Notes under the pieces: generated by a model | Seen by the model: only the letters and a program-made list of their open reading frames with translations | What the model was told of the DNA's origin: nothing | Databases searched by the model: none | Program-made: the position numbers and the translations under genes | Shown here: positions 23,681 to 36,515 of the stretch, one piece after another | How positions within the stretch are numbered: position 1 is the stretch's first letter | How the letters are laid out: every line of letters begins with the position of its first letter | NCBI GenBank assembly: GCA_010909165.1 | Contig: MU008224.1 | Span: 1-58,266 of the forward strand | DNA: 58,266 bases | From: Anthoceros angustus | Taxonomy: Eukaryota; Streptophyta; Anthocerotopsida; Anthocerotales; Anthocerotaceae | Direction of reading: 5' to 3'

Positions 23681-24450
23681 CTCTCGCTCCGTGACCGGTC
23701 CAAACCTCCTCCTTGATGGTTACATCACTTAGCCCTCTTACAAAGTCCTTAATAAACGCGGTAGTATCCCACCATTCCGAGAAATCTCGGCTCCTTTAGG
23801 TTCGTGGTAATGGATGATGACGGACCTTGTCTGGTCCACCTCGATTCAGCCCAGATGTCCGACAAGATTCCTCCGTCATTCCAAAGTAGCATTTCTCGGT
23901 GTAGGCTCAATTGAGTCTCGGCGCTCAAGCACCTTCTTAGATGCCCAAGGTGTTTGTCCTGCTCCCCATGCACACAAAATCATCCAGAATATCTCCATGA
24001 AGTCCCTCGAGTCACGGAAGGCGTTGGTCACCATACGCATGAGCGACCACAGCGCTCGGTCATCCCAAAGGCACTTCTCTTGTAGGCAAGCGTACCCACT
24101 CGTGTGAAGGTCGTCTTGTCGGTCAAACTCCCTTAGGTGCAATTGGTTGTCCGAGTAGCCATCCGGGAAGGAGTAAGTAGTCCGTCCACCTTGTCCAAAA
24201 TGTCGTCTGAATGGCATCGGAAGTGGTCCTTCTCCGTTCTTGCGTTGAGCTTCCTCAATCTTGGCATACCGAATTTGTCTGGCTTCTTGGGAACCACCAC
24301 AATCGGCGACCCACTCGGCTGTGACGATGGGGAAAATGATGTCTGCCTCCGGTACTTATCAAGGACCTCCTTCACCTTGATCGAATACTTGGGGTTGAGC
24401 TTGTATTGTCGGATTGATGGCACCGCTCCGGCTTCAAATCGATCTTATGC
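23680..24450 (-). pseudogene. gypsy reverse transcriptase, internal region B (frame-broken)
   Basis: The - strand contains YKLNPKYSIKVKEVLDKY (about 24350-24410), PIVVVPKKPDKFGMPRLRKL (about 24250-24310), the catalytic neighbourhood near 23970-24000, QDKHLGHLR (about 23935-23965), and FLGMVGYYR (about 23750-23790). These are standard Ty3/gypsy RT blocks in the right order. Frames change at least three times. Confidence 0.9.
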
Positions 24451-25119
24451 TCTCCCACTTCTTGAATGCCCTTCATGTGACCTTGAAGGCGAACACCTCA
24501 TAAAACTCCCCAGGCTGCTTTAGTCCTTCCTTCAGTCCGGGCATGCCTTTCTTAAACTTGAGAATTTGCACGGCGGACCTCCACTTCTTCCACGTCGTCC
24601 GGGTTCACCGTCTCCGTTCTCGTCTTTGCCTCGCTGCGTCAAACCCTCGTCCTCCACTCGGGGATCGTCCTCTCGCATCCCCATTCTCGAAGAGCTCGTC
24701 GGAGGTGAATCGTGTTACTCCTTGATGTCGCTTTTCCTTGGTCCGACTCTGTCTCCCCTTGTCTTTGGTCCGACCTCCTCTTCACTTCCTTCCTCCGGCC
24801 CGTTGTGGCGTTTACTAAAACAATCAACCACTTCCGCAAAGGCATCCGCGGTAGTCCATCTCCTCCTCGGACCCGGCGGATCTTGGCGAAAAGTGCCTCC
24901 TCGGAACTATCTTGTTCGTCGCCGTGGAGTCCTCCGAGGTATACCCCAGTAGTGCTCACGGTTTTCCACAATAGGTGTCCTTGCTCCGGTGATAGCAACC
25001 CTCCCTTCGCACCTTAGGGTCCCGGTCCACCGGCTTGAAGTGAATCTCCTTCCTTCCAAAGTGTAGCTTTATGCAGGCCAACCCACCATGGCCGCCCACC
25101 TCATACCCTAATGGTCGGC

Positions 25120-25330
25120 GGTTTGATCACAACAAAATCCGGTTTGTAGGGTGCGCGGCTATGGTGGCCAAGACTCGGTTAACTCCCCGGATCTCTTCTT
25201 GACATATACGCCATTCTCGAGTCTTCGTTGAGGTTGAAGGATGTGAAGCCCAACCGTCTAGCTTGATGAGGTTGACTCGGACCCGTGTCCAGCGGTACAT
25301 CCTTGATGATACATCCAATCTCCACTTGTA
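25120..25330 (-). pseudogene. gypsy aspartic protease region, internal B
   Basis: Single-copy counterpart of the duplicated protease region in A. The - strand reads DVPLDTG (about 25280-25300) and RVNLIKLD (about 25255-25280), the active-site region of the polyprotein protease. The two parts are in different frames. Confidence 0.7.
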
Positions 25331-25339
25331 CCTGGCGCC

Positions 25340-27238
25340 ACAGGTCCGTATGGGACACCACCCTCACTTCCGTGCTACCCTTCACGGCTTTGGTGCTCAT
25401 GTGGGTTTCCCTAACGGACGGACCTCTTGCGTTTGGGTTATCCTCGGTTGTCGAAAGGACACAAGGTCTGTGATTCATCATCGGTCACGCTTAAAGGAGG
25501 CTTCTACCCCAATCGAGGATCCTAACTGCGTCCTCATCCTCTCCCGGTCACTTAGTGTTACGGTATTCTCCGGATGCTTGCGCATTTCCTCCTGCAACAT
25601 CTCGGTCACCTCCGGACTACGTCCGTGGAAGCTAACGTCGCCGTCGCGGGGCACGCCGTTCCTTCTCCATCTGCGGAGAACTTCCTTGGGTAATCCCTCC
25701 GTGAGCTGCCGTCCTGCCCTCCTTCATCGGTCGGATCCTGCTGGTATTTCCGTTTGATTGCCTTCCTCGGCGTCGTGGCCTTCCTCCGATCTTGTTCTTC
25801 TTCAATGGCGCCTTTCTCGTCGCTCCTTCCTTGACTCTGAGACACCTCAAGATTTCCAGCTCCTTCCTTTCGACACCCCAGTACCTTCTTGTTCTTTTCC
25901 ATCTCGCGTACCTCTGGGAATCTCTTCCACTCCATGTGAGCATCTTGACTTGCCGTGCAGTAGGTCTTAGGAGGTGGCGTTGGTGGTCGGGTTCTCCGCT
26001 TGGTGTGGCATATCGTACCGTCCTTGTGCGGGGTTGGGACATAATCTTTCGCCATACCCGGCCTTGCGATCGCCACCAGCTCAAGTCCCCATTACCACCT
26101 CGTTGAGTGCGGACACGCGTTGGAGTAATGGCGATTCCGCGTTCCAGCGGACCACGGCCGTCGGAGGATACGAAGGGCTCCCATGCGGTCTTTGCATCGG
26201 TGGGGCTCGTTGTATTGTGGACCTCCGGTTGGCGGATACATGGTTTTGGGATATCGCGGCCCGGAGGGCTTCACACTGATAGGCCTCTTCCCATTGCTCC
26301 TCGGCCTCCTCCTCGTGTTCGTAGTCCACTTGATGCAGGCCTTGAGGCGGTTGGATTCGAATGGCGTGTTCTTGGCACACGGCACACGGCACGGTGCGTT
26401 CGCCGTGGTCGGTGTTTTCCGCGCTCTCGGTCCTTAACTGGTTTATCGCCGGGTCCTCTACTCTCTTTATCACTTTTCGGGTCCTCCGGACTGCTACCTC
26501 TTGAGTCGGGTCCGTGGAGCTTCTCGGACGGTCTTGGTGTCACCACCTCCTTCTTACCACCTTCTTTTTGGGCTTTCTTGCTCTTCTTCTTGCGGGGATA
26601 CTCTTCCTCGCTAGAGACCTCTCTCTTCTTGGACTGCTCCTCCTCGAAGACACCTCCGATTGGTCTTCCTCCTCCTCAGAAGACTCTTCCTCCTCAGTCG
26701 AACCCGTTTCTTCTTCTTCTTCTTGCCTCCTTGAGCGGTTCTTTATCCTCGATGTAGCGATTCCTCGTAGTTTTTCGCTCGACCGCCTTGCCCACGTCCT
26801 TCTCGGCTAGCGGCGGGGCGTGCACAGCCATGGGTTTGGCTAGACCGGCGCGAACCACCGTCGCTTGCATCGTGGTATGGGTTGGATGCCGATCCCTCGG
26901 GGCATAGAACCGCTCGATGTCTGAGCCCGGCTTCTCCTTCTTCCTCGCTTGATTTTCCAACTTTGATAATACATACCCCTCACGGTCGATCCCTCGAAAC
27001 CGTTCTAAGAAGGCATTTTCAAAGCTTCAAGCGAGGCGGGTGGGGCATTCTCCGTGGTCGGTACTTTCTCCGATACCATTGAGCGGTGTCCTCGGAGAAC
27101 CCCTTGGAAAAGGCTGGATGAGCGTCGACTCCCTCTCCGTTGAAGTTGGCTTTGGACACGAAGTCCTCCACAAAGGTCTCGCATCCGCTCCTTCTTCCCT
27201 CCGAATATGGAGTCGCTTGTTTGGTCGGTAGGGGCCAT
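25340..27238 (-). pseudogene. gypsy gag region, internal B (frame-broken)
   Basis: Probable start near 27238 (MAPTDQTSDSIFGGKKERMR), about 265 nt inside the PBS. It contains a Lys/Arg/Glu-rich tract around 26560-26760 and then the capsid-like part before the protease. It lacks the 1394-bp duplication of region A. The reading frame is broken throughout. The gag call is by position and likeness to region A, not by a recognised motif. Confidence 0.65.
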
Positions 27239-27501
27239 GCTGCGCCATCGATGGGTTAGGCGTGTGTCCTACCTTCTTCCGTTGGCGTCCCTTGTACCCG
27301 TACTCGTCTTGGTCCGACAATTCGACCACGTTCTCCCTCCTCGATCGTGGTGCTCTCTCGTTGGGTTTGGCGTCTCTCTCTCTCACAGCTCGGAGAGCCG
27401 GAGTGACCACGTCCGATCCTCTGACGGTTCCTCTTGACGTGCTCGACCGCCGCATTCACTTACCTTCTCTTCCCTAAGGGGCGCGCACCACGGACCGATT
27501 T

Positions 27502-27524
27502 CATTCCCGGCAGCGGCGCCAAAA
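27502..27524 (-). other. primer-binding site of internal region B
   Basis: On the - strand, TTTTGGCGCCGCTGCCGGGA follows directly on the LTR end CGCGCCACA. It fits the TGGCGCCGTTGCCGGGGA type of plant gypsy PBS closely and fixes both element orientation and the LTR edge at 27525. Confidence 0.85.
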
Positions 27525-27693
27525 TGTGGCGCGACTTTTCTCTTGATGGCGCGCGCACAATCCGTGTCGTTGTGGAAAGTCCGTTCCCAAAGGGATGATA
27601 GGCTCCGTTTACAGCGTTTGGTGATTCCTTAGCGTCGTTCAATCTCAACACACAGGACTCTAACTTCTCTAGCGTTCACCGTCTGAGGCCGGT

Positions 27694-30600
27694 CACTGCT
27701 AGGAAGCGTGTCCTTTAGCGAATTACTACGGACATTACTACGAATTACTACACACGTAGTAAAATGCCCGTTATAAACACATAGCGTTAATTTCCGTGGT
27801 AATGTCTTCATACCGTATACCATGGCTATATATAGTATTCGTATGTGATATACATCACGATGTACTTCTGAGTTGACCGTACATCGATTAGGGTTTAACT
27901 ACGATTCACTTTACAACAACAATTACTACGTGATCTAGCGGCATTTACAACAAGCAATCGTGGTTAATAAAATATGGTTAAGTAACCAATGTGAATTAAC
28001 TCAAGTTTATTAACTGAAGTTAAATAACAGTGGTTGATAAACCATAGTTATGTAACCATGGTTAGGTTAATCAGTGAACTGTAGTTATAACGGGCCGTTG
28101 TAAAACACCTGGCTGCAAAATAAGGCGCGCAGTAAAAATCTGATGTAAACAGGACCGTAGTAAAGTAAATACGGATTTATATTACTGTAGTAAAGTGCAC
28201 TCTGTTGTAGTAAAAATGAAGGGAGTGCTAGGCGGGTGTGTGGGTTATGGGGCAGAATTCATTGCACCTACATCCTACAATATATTAGACTCCCAGCCCC
28301 CCTACATGCTACACGGGGCATCTAAGAATTTTCTCCACCCAGCACCTCAACTCAAAGACCGTGCCCCAAAGGTTTGCCACCTGCAAAAAAAGAGAACCAC
28401 GAACTTAAATCAGTTCAAGTTCACAGAACTTCAGGCTATCACAAAATAGACACAATAGTCCTGGACAACGACCTAACCAGAATCATGCTCAAGCATCCTC
28501 AGCTTGTCTTGCAACTTTGCGGGGAAGATAATGCCCCACCATCCACCCGTCATCTATGACATTCTGCTTTAGGATGGCCTCCATGACCTTCTCATCGCAC
28601 TCCTTGATGGAATAGCCTGCATCCTTCAACAAGGTCCACACATTAATCGCCTTGTCCTTCTGCCCCTTTGAGTCCACTTGCAGACCCAAAGCTGGAGTTC
28701 TAGTTCCAGACTGCATCCAAAACTCTTTCAACTTTATAAGCCAAGCCCCATGATTGGGTATCGCATTCATCGGTTGGGTAACCTGCCTCAACCAACTGGT
28801 TTCACACGTTAATAGCAGTGTCAATCCCCCTGTGAGTTAACCTGTGGACCCAAAGCAGGACTTGTGATTTTGGAATTCATCCAAAAAACGCAGCTTCACC
28901 AGCCAATTTCCGTGAACTGTACCAACAGCTCTGATCTCATCCACGGTTGGCTCCTCCCAAACTTTCCTCTGAACCTATCCAGAAAACCACGCTGCCCCCA
29001 TGGCCAAAGCATGTGTAGGTATTGCTACCGTATCCTTCACCCTCTTCATGGCACCCTCCTCCCCAGCACAAAATAGAAAGTTCAACTGCTTTGATCATGC
29101 GGCAGCACCTCGGTCCCCTATGTCTGCCCTAGGATTGAGAAACACAGCACAGCAAAACTCCAGCTCACATGCAAAGCTTGCAGCACACGGCCTCGCTCAC
29201 TCGCGATGCCAGATTGAAAATCAAAGCAAATGCAGCAAGAGCAAAACCCTGCTGTTCGAAACTTTCAAACGCAATCAGTCCCTGGATAGGGCTCCAAATT
29301 GGACACACAGTATACCATTAGACTCGCCTCATCAAGGCGAGCAGTTTGGTATAAGAATCAACGGCAACCGACCTGTAACGCGGGCGCTATGACCCCTGGA
29401 AGGTTGGAAACCCCAAACTTGTTGGATCAGCGTTGCGGCAACGCTGCTGCGGCTAGTGAGGCGGGGAGGTGGTGCCTTGCTGTGGGTGCGTAGCCACCTG
29501 CTCTAAGCCCAGACGCACTCAGATCTCGCAGTTAGTCGTCGAAGTGACATGAAATCTGCTCACGTGCAGGTTTCTAGGAGTCGTGGGAACGACTTTGTTG
29601 ATGGGCTGCCTGCACCAGGCAGCTTGGAGTCGGGTAAGTCGCACCTGGCACTGCAGCGGGACACAGAAACATCAATCCTTGCAACCCTTGAGCCCAAATC
29701 TGGCTGGAACAACGAAAGCACTTGAGTTTCTAAGATAGCTGCAGGCACTCTCCTTGGCGCGACTTCGACGACTAGCTGCCTCCATCTCCATCTCCAGGGT
29801 TTAGCGTGGCGGCCATGGCTGGCGTCAGCGATTCTGGTGCGGGCTTGCCTCTGAGTCATGATATGAGACGAAGGGTTTTCCATACACTTGTACAGCGTCT
29901 CTCCCTTGACCGCGGTGTGAAACGCCGCGGAAATGACTCATAGTCAGGACTTCCGCCATTAGGTTGAGCAGGAATTTCGCAGCACTCGCCATGCGTGTTT
30001 TTGCATGATGTTTTTGCTCTGGTGGGAATGGAGCTCAAACCCTGGATATGGCTTGGTGAATTAGCACATTATCATTGCATTTATAGCCTTCTTCTTCCTT
30101 GGATATCGGTGATAATAGGACTTTACCCGAACCCTAGACCTCAAGCTAGCATATTCCATGCGAATCCGAAGCCAAGGTTACTTTAACCAAACCCTAACCC
30201 TCATCCGACATATTCAACTCGATTTTGAAGGCCAAGGTTAATTTGACCCAAACCCTAATCCTCGGCCACACTTCTCCTCGGCCATATGTGGAATAGTGCA
30301 GAAAATTTTAAAGGTTGACTTTGGGTTGTCATCAACAGCTAATTTTTAAAGGTTAAGTGGTTCAAACTAGTTTATGAGGATGCAAATGATCACAGTGAGG
30401 ATTGAAGAAGGACAATTCGAATGCACATAGTGAACCCTAGATCTTGTTATCCTTCTACCGAGTTCAAGATGATCCCTTTACCCTTGTGTCACCCAAACTA
30501 ATTCAAACTTTTTGTATGACAATAAAGTGGTTGTCGGGACCACGCATGGAAACGCGTTGTCTTTGAAGAAAATATGGATGCATAGGGATGTGGATGCATA

Positions 30601-31147
30601 TGGAGGATTTTTCAGCATGTCCCGCTTGTTCTCGCTTAGGGTGGCCTAAGCCGTCAGCGTACACCCGTTACCTCTACTTTTTCTTTTAGGGTAAAAGATG
30701 TGGGTTATCATCAAAACCCATTCTAAATTAGTCTTGTTAAATAATCGTGTCTAGTCGTAAAGGGTCTTGTTGAAAACCCCTGTGTGTAGTAAACTATGGG
30801 ATGTTGTAAAATACCATTGGCATGTTGTAAAAGAACCCGTTGCGATGGAGAAAGTCCTAGTAAATTGATGGCCCGTGGTAAACAAACATGCCGCTATAAC
30901 GTCCATAAGCTCTCTGTTGTAAGTAAAAGTGCCCGTAGTAAAATCCATTTTGTTTTTGCGTCGGTTTGCGCCTTTGGCAAAACAAGCCACAGTAAAGTTG
31001 GAATGAGGTTTAGTAAATTCGAGGCTATACTTGAAAATAATACATGGACTTGAAATTGCCTTCAATTGACGTAGTAAAATGGGCGTCGTGGTAAAATGCA
31101 CCCTGTTGTAAAGCGCAATTAGTAAAAGTATACTTTTCCTAGTAGTA
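27694..31147. mobile_element. CACTA-1, non-autonomous CACTA transposon (3.45 kb)
   Basis: The left end is CACTGCTAGGAA and the right end TTTTCCTAGTAGTA, an inverted pair of CACTACTAGGAAAA with decayed end bases. Both ends are packed with subterminal GTAGTAAA/TTGTAAA motifs. No transposase of the TNP2/TNPD type is visible. The interior is nearly identical to CACTA-2 at 53401-56871. The element entered the gypsy LTR after the LTR's own insertion. An interior - strand coding-like segment lies at 28489-29010. Confidence 0.92.
28489..29010 (-). pseudogene. internal coding-like segment of CACTA-1 with a repeated motif
   Basis: On the - strand two related protein blocks occur. The downstream one (28489-28824) has AWLIKLKEFWM, TPALGLQVDSKG and AINVWTLLKDAGYSIKECD. 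The upstream one has NWLVK and PALGPQVNSQG followed by a stop, then EAGYPTDECD in another frame. So a unit of roughly 60-70 residues is present twice. I do not recognise the family. It could be a captured host gene fragment or a remnant of an element gene. The better copy is at 54210-54720. Confidence 0.45.
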
Positions 31148-33263
31148 GGTATGACCAAACGCGTTGACCCGTGAGACCGTTAAAGCGTGGTCACATCCGT
31201 TCACATCCGTCACACACATCCAGTCTCTTTCTCTCTCCTCTCCGCTACACTCTCGGTCTTAGAAAAAGGCATGGGTTACACCCAGTCGACCTCCTCGTCG
31301 TTCATGGCCTCCGTCCGGCTCTCGCCCCTCAAGGTTCCTCGGCTCACGTTCAGTCAGATTGATTGCGCGCGGCTCACGAGCACGGGTCACCGATCACCCT
31401 TCCACGCACACCACAACTTGTGGGGTGGTCACGGGCATCGATCTCCCGGGCGCCGTTTTCGGTGATCGGGACTCACGTTAGCAAGAAGACACAGTGCAAG
31501 AGCGGCATCAACACCAAGAAAGATGCTTTACTAGGCGACCTCGGCCCTCTTATCTGCGCCCAAGCGGCGTCTTTATTACACCCCTATTACGGCGTGCCTT
31601 CGGTATACCTAATCGGCCGCCTACCATCTATCCCCTATCTCCTTCGTTGGTGGGAAGGTCACAGGCCCCTCGGGAATGGGTGGTCAATCCCGTCAGCGGT
31701 TGTGGTGCACCCAATCGGATGATCCGTGGCGGGCCCCCTCTCTCCGGAATCACATCGGGTTGGGCTCTGGCGGTCGACAGCCCGTTACCACGGCGTCATC
31801 CTCCTGGCCTCCACAGGTCCTTGGCGGTGGGGCCACCCCTATCTGCTCCCCTAAGCGTAAGTCGAAGGGGCTCCTCCTTCTTGCCCGATCAGGTCCTCGA
31901 GGTCTGTCTCGACTCACAGACTTGAGTCGGCTTATTCTGAGTCCGGTGGCTGGGTCGGGCCTTGTCTCTGCAGGGTCGGACCTCGAGTCGGACTTATTCT
32001 GAGTCCGGACTTGGGTCCGGCCTCCCTGAGGTCGGACAAAGTCGGACTCCATCCCACCGGGTTTCCTCCCTCACGGGACTCCTCAGTGGCTCTCCCTCGA
32101 AGTCCTTCCATTCCCGATCGCCGTGACTCCTTGGCCCCTCCTTCCATGGTGAGGTCGGGGTGCTTACCTCGATCGCATCTCCCTCGTTCTGCTCCTCCGG
32201 TTGCTCCTCTCCGCGCTCCGTCATCTCAAGCAGGGCCACTAGGGTCCTGTCTTTGTCCCGTGGCCTTCATCTCCTTGAGGCCTTCCGAGTCCGTCCGTTT
32301 GCGGAGTGAGAGGCTTCTCGCCCGGGAGCTCGGTGGTAATAGGCAAAGTCAGATCGACTTGTTGGTGCCTCTTCCACGTGTGCGGGGCACCGATACTCCC
32401 TCGCCATAAGTGTTAGGGGGGCGTCTTTGCCCGGCTTGTTGAGCCACCTCTCTCCGCGTTGTGGTGGGGCCGGGGCATCACGCGAGGCTACAAGGCGGCC
32501 TCGGTCACCTCCTGCTGCCCGCTGTTGCTCCACTCTCCGGCTCCGTCGTTTCCTCTCCATTGCCGGCTTACCGCCATGGCGTTCCCGCCTTTCTCGGTGG
32601 ACCGGCTTCTTTTACGCTTCCGTGCTCGCTCCTCCGTTCATTACTTTAGCTCATGACTCCCTCTCCAGTGATCGGTACCTCGTCCAGGCTCGGACTTCCT
32701 CCGGCTCATACAGCACAGCAGCGTCCAACTCCTTGGATAGTCGCGATTTTCCTCCGTCTTGAGGCCAGCTGCACTCTATTTAGTGCTTTCGAGTCGTGGA
32801 TTCTCGTTGAGAATCACTGCTTTGCTCAAGCGCATCTTGGGTTGTAGCTCAGTGTCCTTCTTGTCCTCCATCTGCTGCCGCCTCTCCTCTACTTCCTGCG
32901 GTGTACTCGGAGATCTCCTATCTCCCAGTCTTGGCCTCCATCTCCTCCTTTGGCCCTTGCACTCCATAGCACTTTGTCGGCCTTGAGTTACTCGGTGCAC
33001 TGTGACTCTCTCCACGGTTCGATCACGTCTGTAGTGATCCGGTCGCTCTTTGCGGCTTGCTCCTTGCCGCCTTTACAGGCCGCCCACTTGGGCCGCCTCC
33101 GCCGGTCGAGCTCTCTGCTTGTGCCGGGCCTCTTAGCCTCTGCTGCGCTTCCCCCCTTGCAAGGTCCTCCGCCCGCGCTTGGGCCTCCCAGGCTTGCTTG
33201 TTTGTTGGTGAAGAACCTTAACGATCTGCTTGAACCGGGCCTCGCGCTCCGCCACCGGCGTTT

Positions 33264-36054
33264 CCTTCCTCGATCGGCGAGGGACTCCGCCTTTCCTTTG
33301 CCCCTCAGGCGCCTTCACTTGCTCTTGGGTTCCACCATCCTCCTCGGGTGGCCTCCACTTCACAGGTCTTCTCATTGTACCACGAGACCCCAAAGCATTC
33401 CGTCCATGGCGGTAGCAGGACTCGCCGTGTTTCTTCCACGGCGCGGTGAGGCCCCACAAAGTCCGTAGTGGGGCCGGCATTTCTCGGTCCAGGACCTCCA
33501 GCCATGATCCGGAGTAAGTCGGGGTGGGTTCTCGGACCTAATCGGGACCCTCGGGTCACAGTGGTGAGTCGAGCCTCACCCTCTTTGGCCCTCTTGGCCT
33601 CCTAACTCCTTTGTGCCCTCTTTCTCACAGGGCTCGGAGGAGGTGAGGGAGTCAGGAGCAAGCTCTTTGCCCCTTCACAGGGGGCAGGGGGCTCGAGGTG
33701 GGGGTCAGGGAGCAAGCCCTTTGCCCCTTCACATGAGGCGGCTCGAGTGGGGGCTGCTGCCCGATGACCTCTGCTCCTTGAGCCCGTCCCTTCACCTCCT
33801 TACCGCCTCTTGACCTCTTGCCACTCGTAGGCGGGGTAAGTCACCTCCGAGGTCTTTGCGTTGGTAAGCGGCACCGTCTTAGCCTCTTGACTCCCGTCAG
33901 TTCGTCGGGGCTCGGCCGTGGTTGTTGTTGCTGGCATGCCGGTGGGCGCCTTTCGGCATCGACTCCCTCACATGCGGTGCTCGGAGGGCACCAAAAGGAG
34001 GAAGGGAATCTCCTCCCAAACTTCCAGGTGGTGAGGGGTTCGCTCAGACGTATGGGGTCAGGAATCCTCGATCGTCCTCCTCCAGTCCGCTTGGTCTTGA
34101 AGGCGAGCCCCCACCTCAGCGCCCTTGCTCCGCCAGCGGGCCTCCTTCCGGGCGCCGTTCAAGCTCTCCTCCTTGAGGGCTCGAAATGTCCCCATACATG
34201 AATCGGTATGGGGTCGGCCCCGATAAGCGAGGCTTCGCTCCTTAGCTTCGTGCCTCGGCCCAGACAGGCGAAGATAATCCTTCCCAGTCCGCTCTCTTCC
34301 CCGTGGGCGCATGCGAGAATACCAGGTTATCACCAAGGTGATCCACCTTGGTGGCGAGTTCAATGGACAATGATCGGGCTACCGCCCTTACTCGTATCCG
34401 GCGGATCGGATATCAACCATCCGTTGGTTGTCCATTGCGTTCGCCTCGGCATCGCGTGGCTGGCCCTATCTTCCCCTTAGCGCCTTAAGGGGCTGGCACC
34501 GCCCCTTCTTCCTCCTTGGGCGGTTGTAGGCCATCCTCGGGACCTCAAGGTCCATCGCCTCGAGTCCTCCGGAGGTTCTTGGATCGAACCTCCTTGTTGG
34601 CCCTTGCCAGCATCTTCCGAGCGAACTCCGGACCAAAAATGCTTGTCAAGGTCGACGGCGGAATACATCAGTGCCATTCCCCACCAATTCCCTTCCTCGA
34701 TCGGCGAGGGACTCCGCCTTTCCTTTGCCCCTCGGCGCCTTCACTTGCTCTTGGGTTCCACCATCCTCCTCGGGTGGCCTCCACTTCACAGGTCTTCTCC
34801 ATGTACCACGAGACCCCAAAGCATTCCGTCCATGGCGGTAGCAGGACTTCGCCGTGTTTCTTCCACGGCCGTATGAGGCCCCACAAAGTCCGTAGTGGGG
34901 CCGGCATTTCTCGATCAGAGGACCTCCATCTGATCAGGAGTAAGTCGGGGTGGGTTCTCGGACCTAATCGGGACCCTCGGGTCACAGTGGTGGTCAGTCT
35001 CACCCTCTTTGGCCCTCTTGGCCTCTAACTCCTTTGTGCCCTCTTTCTCCACAGGGCTCGGAGGAGGTGAGGTCGGGAGCAAGCTCTTTGCCCCTTCACA
35101 TCGGGGCAGGGCTCGAGGTGGGGGCTGCGTGACCTCCTGCTCCTTGGGCCACGTCCCTTTACGCCCTCCTTACGCCTCTTGACCTCTTGCCACTCCGTGG
35201 CGGGGGGAATCTGCGGCACCTCGAGGTCTTTGCGTTGGTAAGCGGCGTCTTCGCCTCTTGACTCCGTTGAGTTCGTCGGGGCTCGGCGGCCGTCGTGGTT
35301 GTTGGCTGATCTGGGTGCGGGCCGCCTTCCATCGGCTCCCTCACATTTGCTCGGAGGGCACCAAAAGGAGGAAGGGAATCTCCTCCCAAACTTCCACGGT
35401 GGTGAGGGGTTCGCTCAGACGTATGGAGTCGAATCCTCGATCGTCCTCCTCCGAGTCAGCTTGGTCTTGAAGGGCGACCCCCACCTCAGGCGCCCTTGCA
35501 CGCTCTACAGCGGGCCTCCGGCCCCTTGGGCGCCCGTTCAAGCTCTCCTCCTTGAGCTCGAAATGTCCCCATACATGAATCGGGTATGGGGTCGATAAGC
35601 GAGGCTTCTCGCTCCTTAGCTTGCGTGCCTCTGGCAGGCGAAGATAATCCTTCCCCGGTCGCTCTCTTCCCATTGGGCCGCGAGAATACCAGCAGGTTAT
35701 CACCAAGGTGATCCACCTTGGTGGCGAGTTCAATGGACAATGATCGGGCTACCGCCCTTACTCATCGGCGGATCGGATATCAACCATCCGTTGGTTGTCT
35801 CATGCGTTCGAGCCTCGGCATCGCCCGGCTGGCCCTATCTTCCCGCCCTTAAGGGGCTCGCTGCGCCCCTTCTTCCTCCTTGAGGCGGTTGTAGGCCATC
35901 CTCGGGACCTCAAGGTCCATCGCCTCGAGTCCTCCGGAGGTTCTTGGATCGGACCTCCTTGTTGGCCCTTGCCAGCATCTTCCGAGCGAACTCCGGACCA
36001 AAAATGCTTGTCAAGGTCGACGGCGGAATACATCAGTGCCATTCCCCACCAATT
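33264..36054 (-). repeat. 1427-bp tandem duplication inside LTR 3
   Basis: CCTTCCTCGATCGGCGAGGG at 33264 recurs at 34691 (offset 1427). The joint CACCAATTCCCTTCCTCGAT replaces the normal CACCAATTCCCTGCTTCCTC. It therefore lies at the CTTCCTC shared by both parents. The copies differ by scattered 1-4-nt indels. Confidence 0.87.
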
Positions 36055-36515
36055 CCCCTTCCTCCGGCCCCTTGGGCGCCCGTTCAAGCTCTCCTCCTTG
36101 AGCTCGAAATGTCCCCATACATGAATCGGGTATGGGGTCGATAAGCGAGGCTTCTCGCTCCTTAGCTTGCGTGCCTCTGGCAGGCGAAGATAATCCTTCC
36201 CCGGTCGCTCTCTTCCCATTGGGCCGCGAGAATACCAGCAGGTTATCACCAAGGTGATCCACCTTGGTGGCGAGTTCAATGGACAATGATCGGGCTACCG
36301 CCCTTACTCATCGGCGGATCGGATATCAACCATCCGTTGGTTGTCTCATGCGTTCGAGCCTCGGCATCGCCCGGCTGGCCCTATCTTCCCGCCCTTAAGG
36401 GGCTCGCTGCGCCCCTTCTTCCTCCTTGAGGCGGTTGTAGGCCATCCTCGGGACCTCAAGGTCCATCGCCTCGAGTCCTCCGGAGGTTCTTGGATCGGAC
36501 CTCCTTGTTGCCGCA
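35515..36515 (-). repeat. 546-bp tandem duplication inside LTR 3
   Basis: CCTCCGGCCCCTTGGGCGCC at 35515 recurs at 36061 (offset 546). About 455 bp appear identical. The intervening 90 bp belong to the preceding repeat. The joint at 36050-36066 again sits at a CTTCCTCCGG stretch. Confidence 0.87.

Larger units (their letters stand above)
27691..31150. repeat. 3-bp target-site duplication GGT around CACTA-1
   Basis: GGT at 27691-27693 and GGT at 31148-31150 flank the element. Deleting the insert and one GGT restores GCCGGTATGGCC-like LTR sequence as seen at 2507-2520 and 15172-15185. Three-base duplications are typical of CACTA transposons. Confidence 0.9.
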
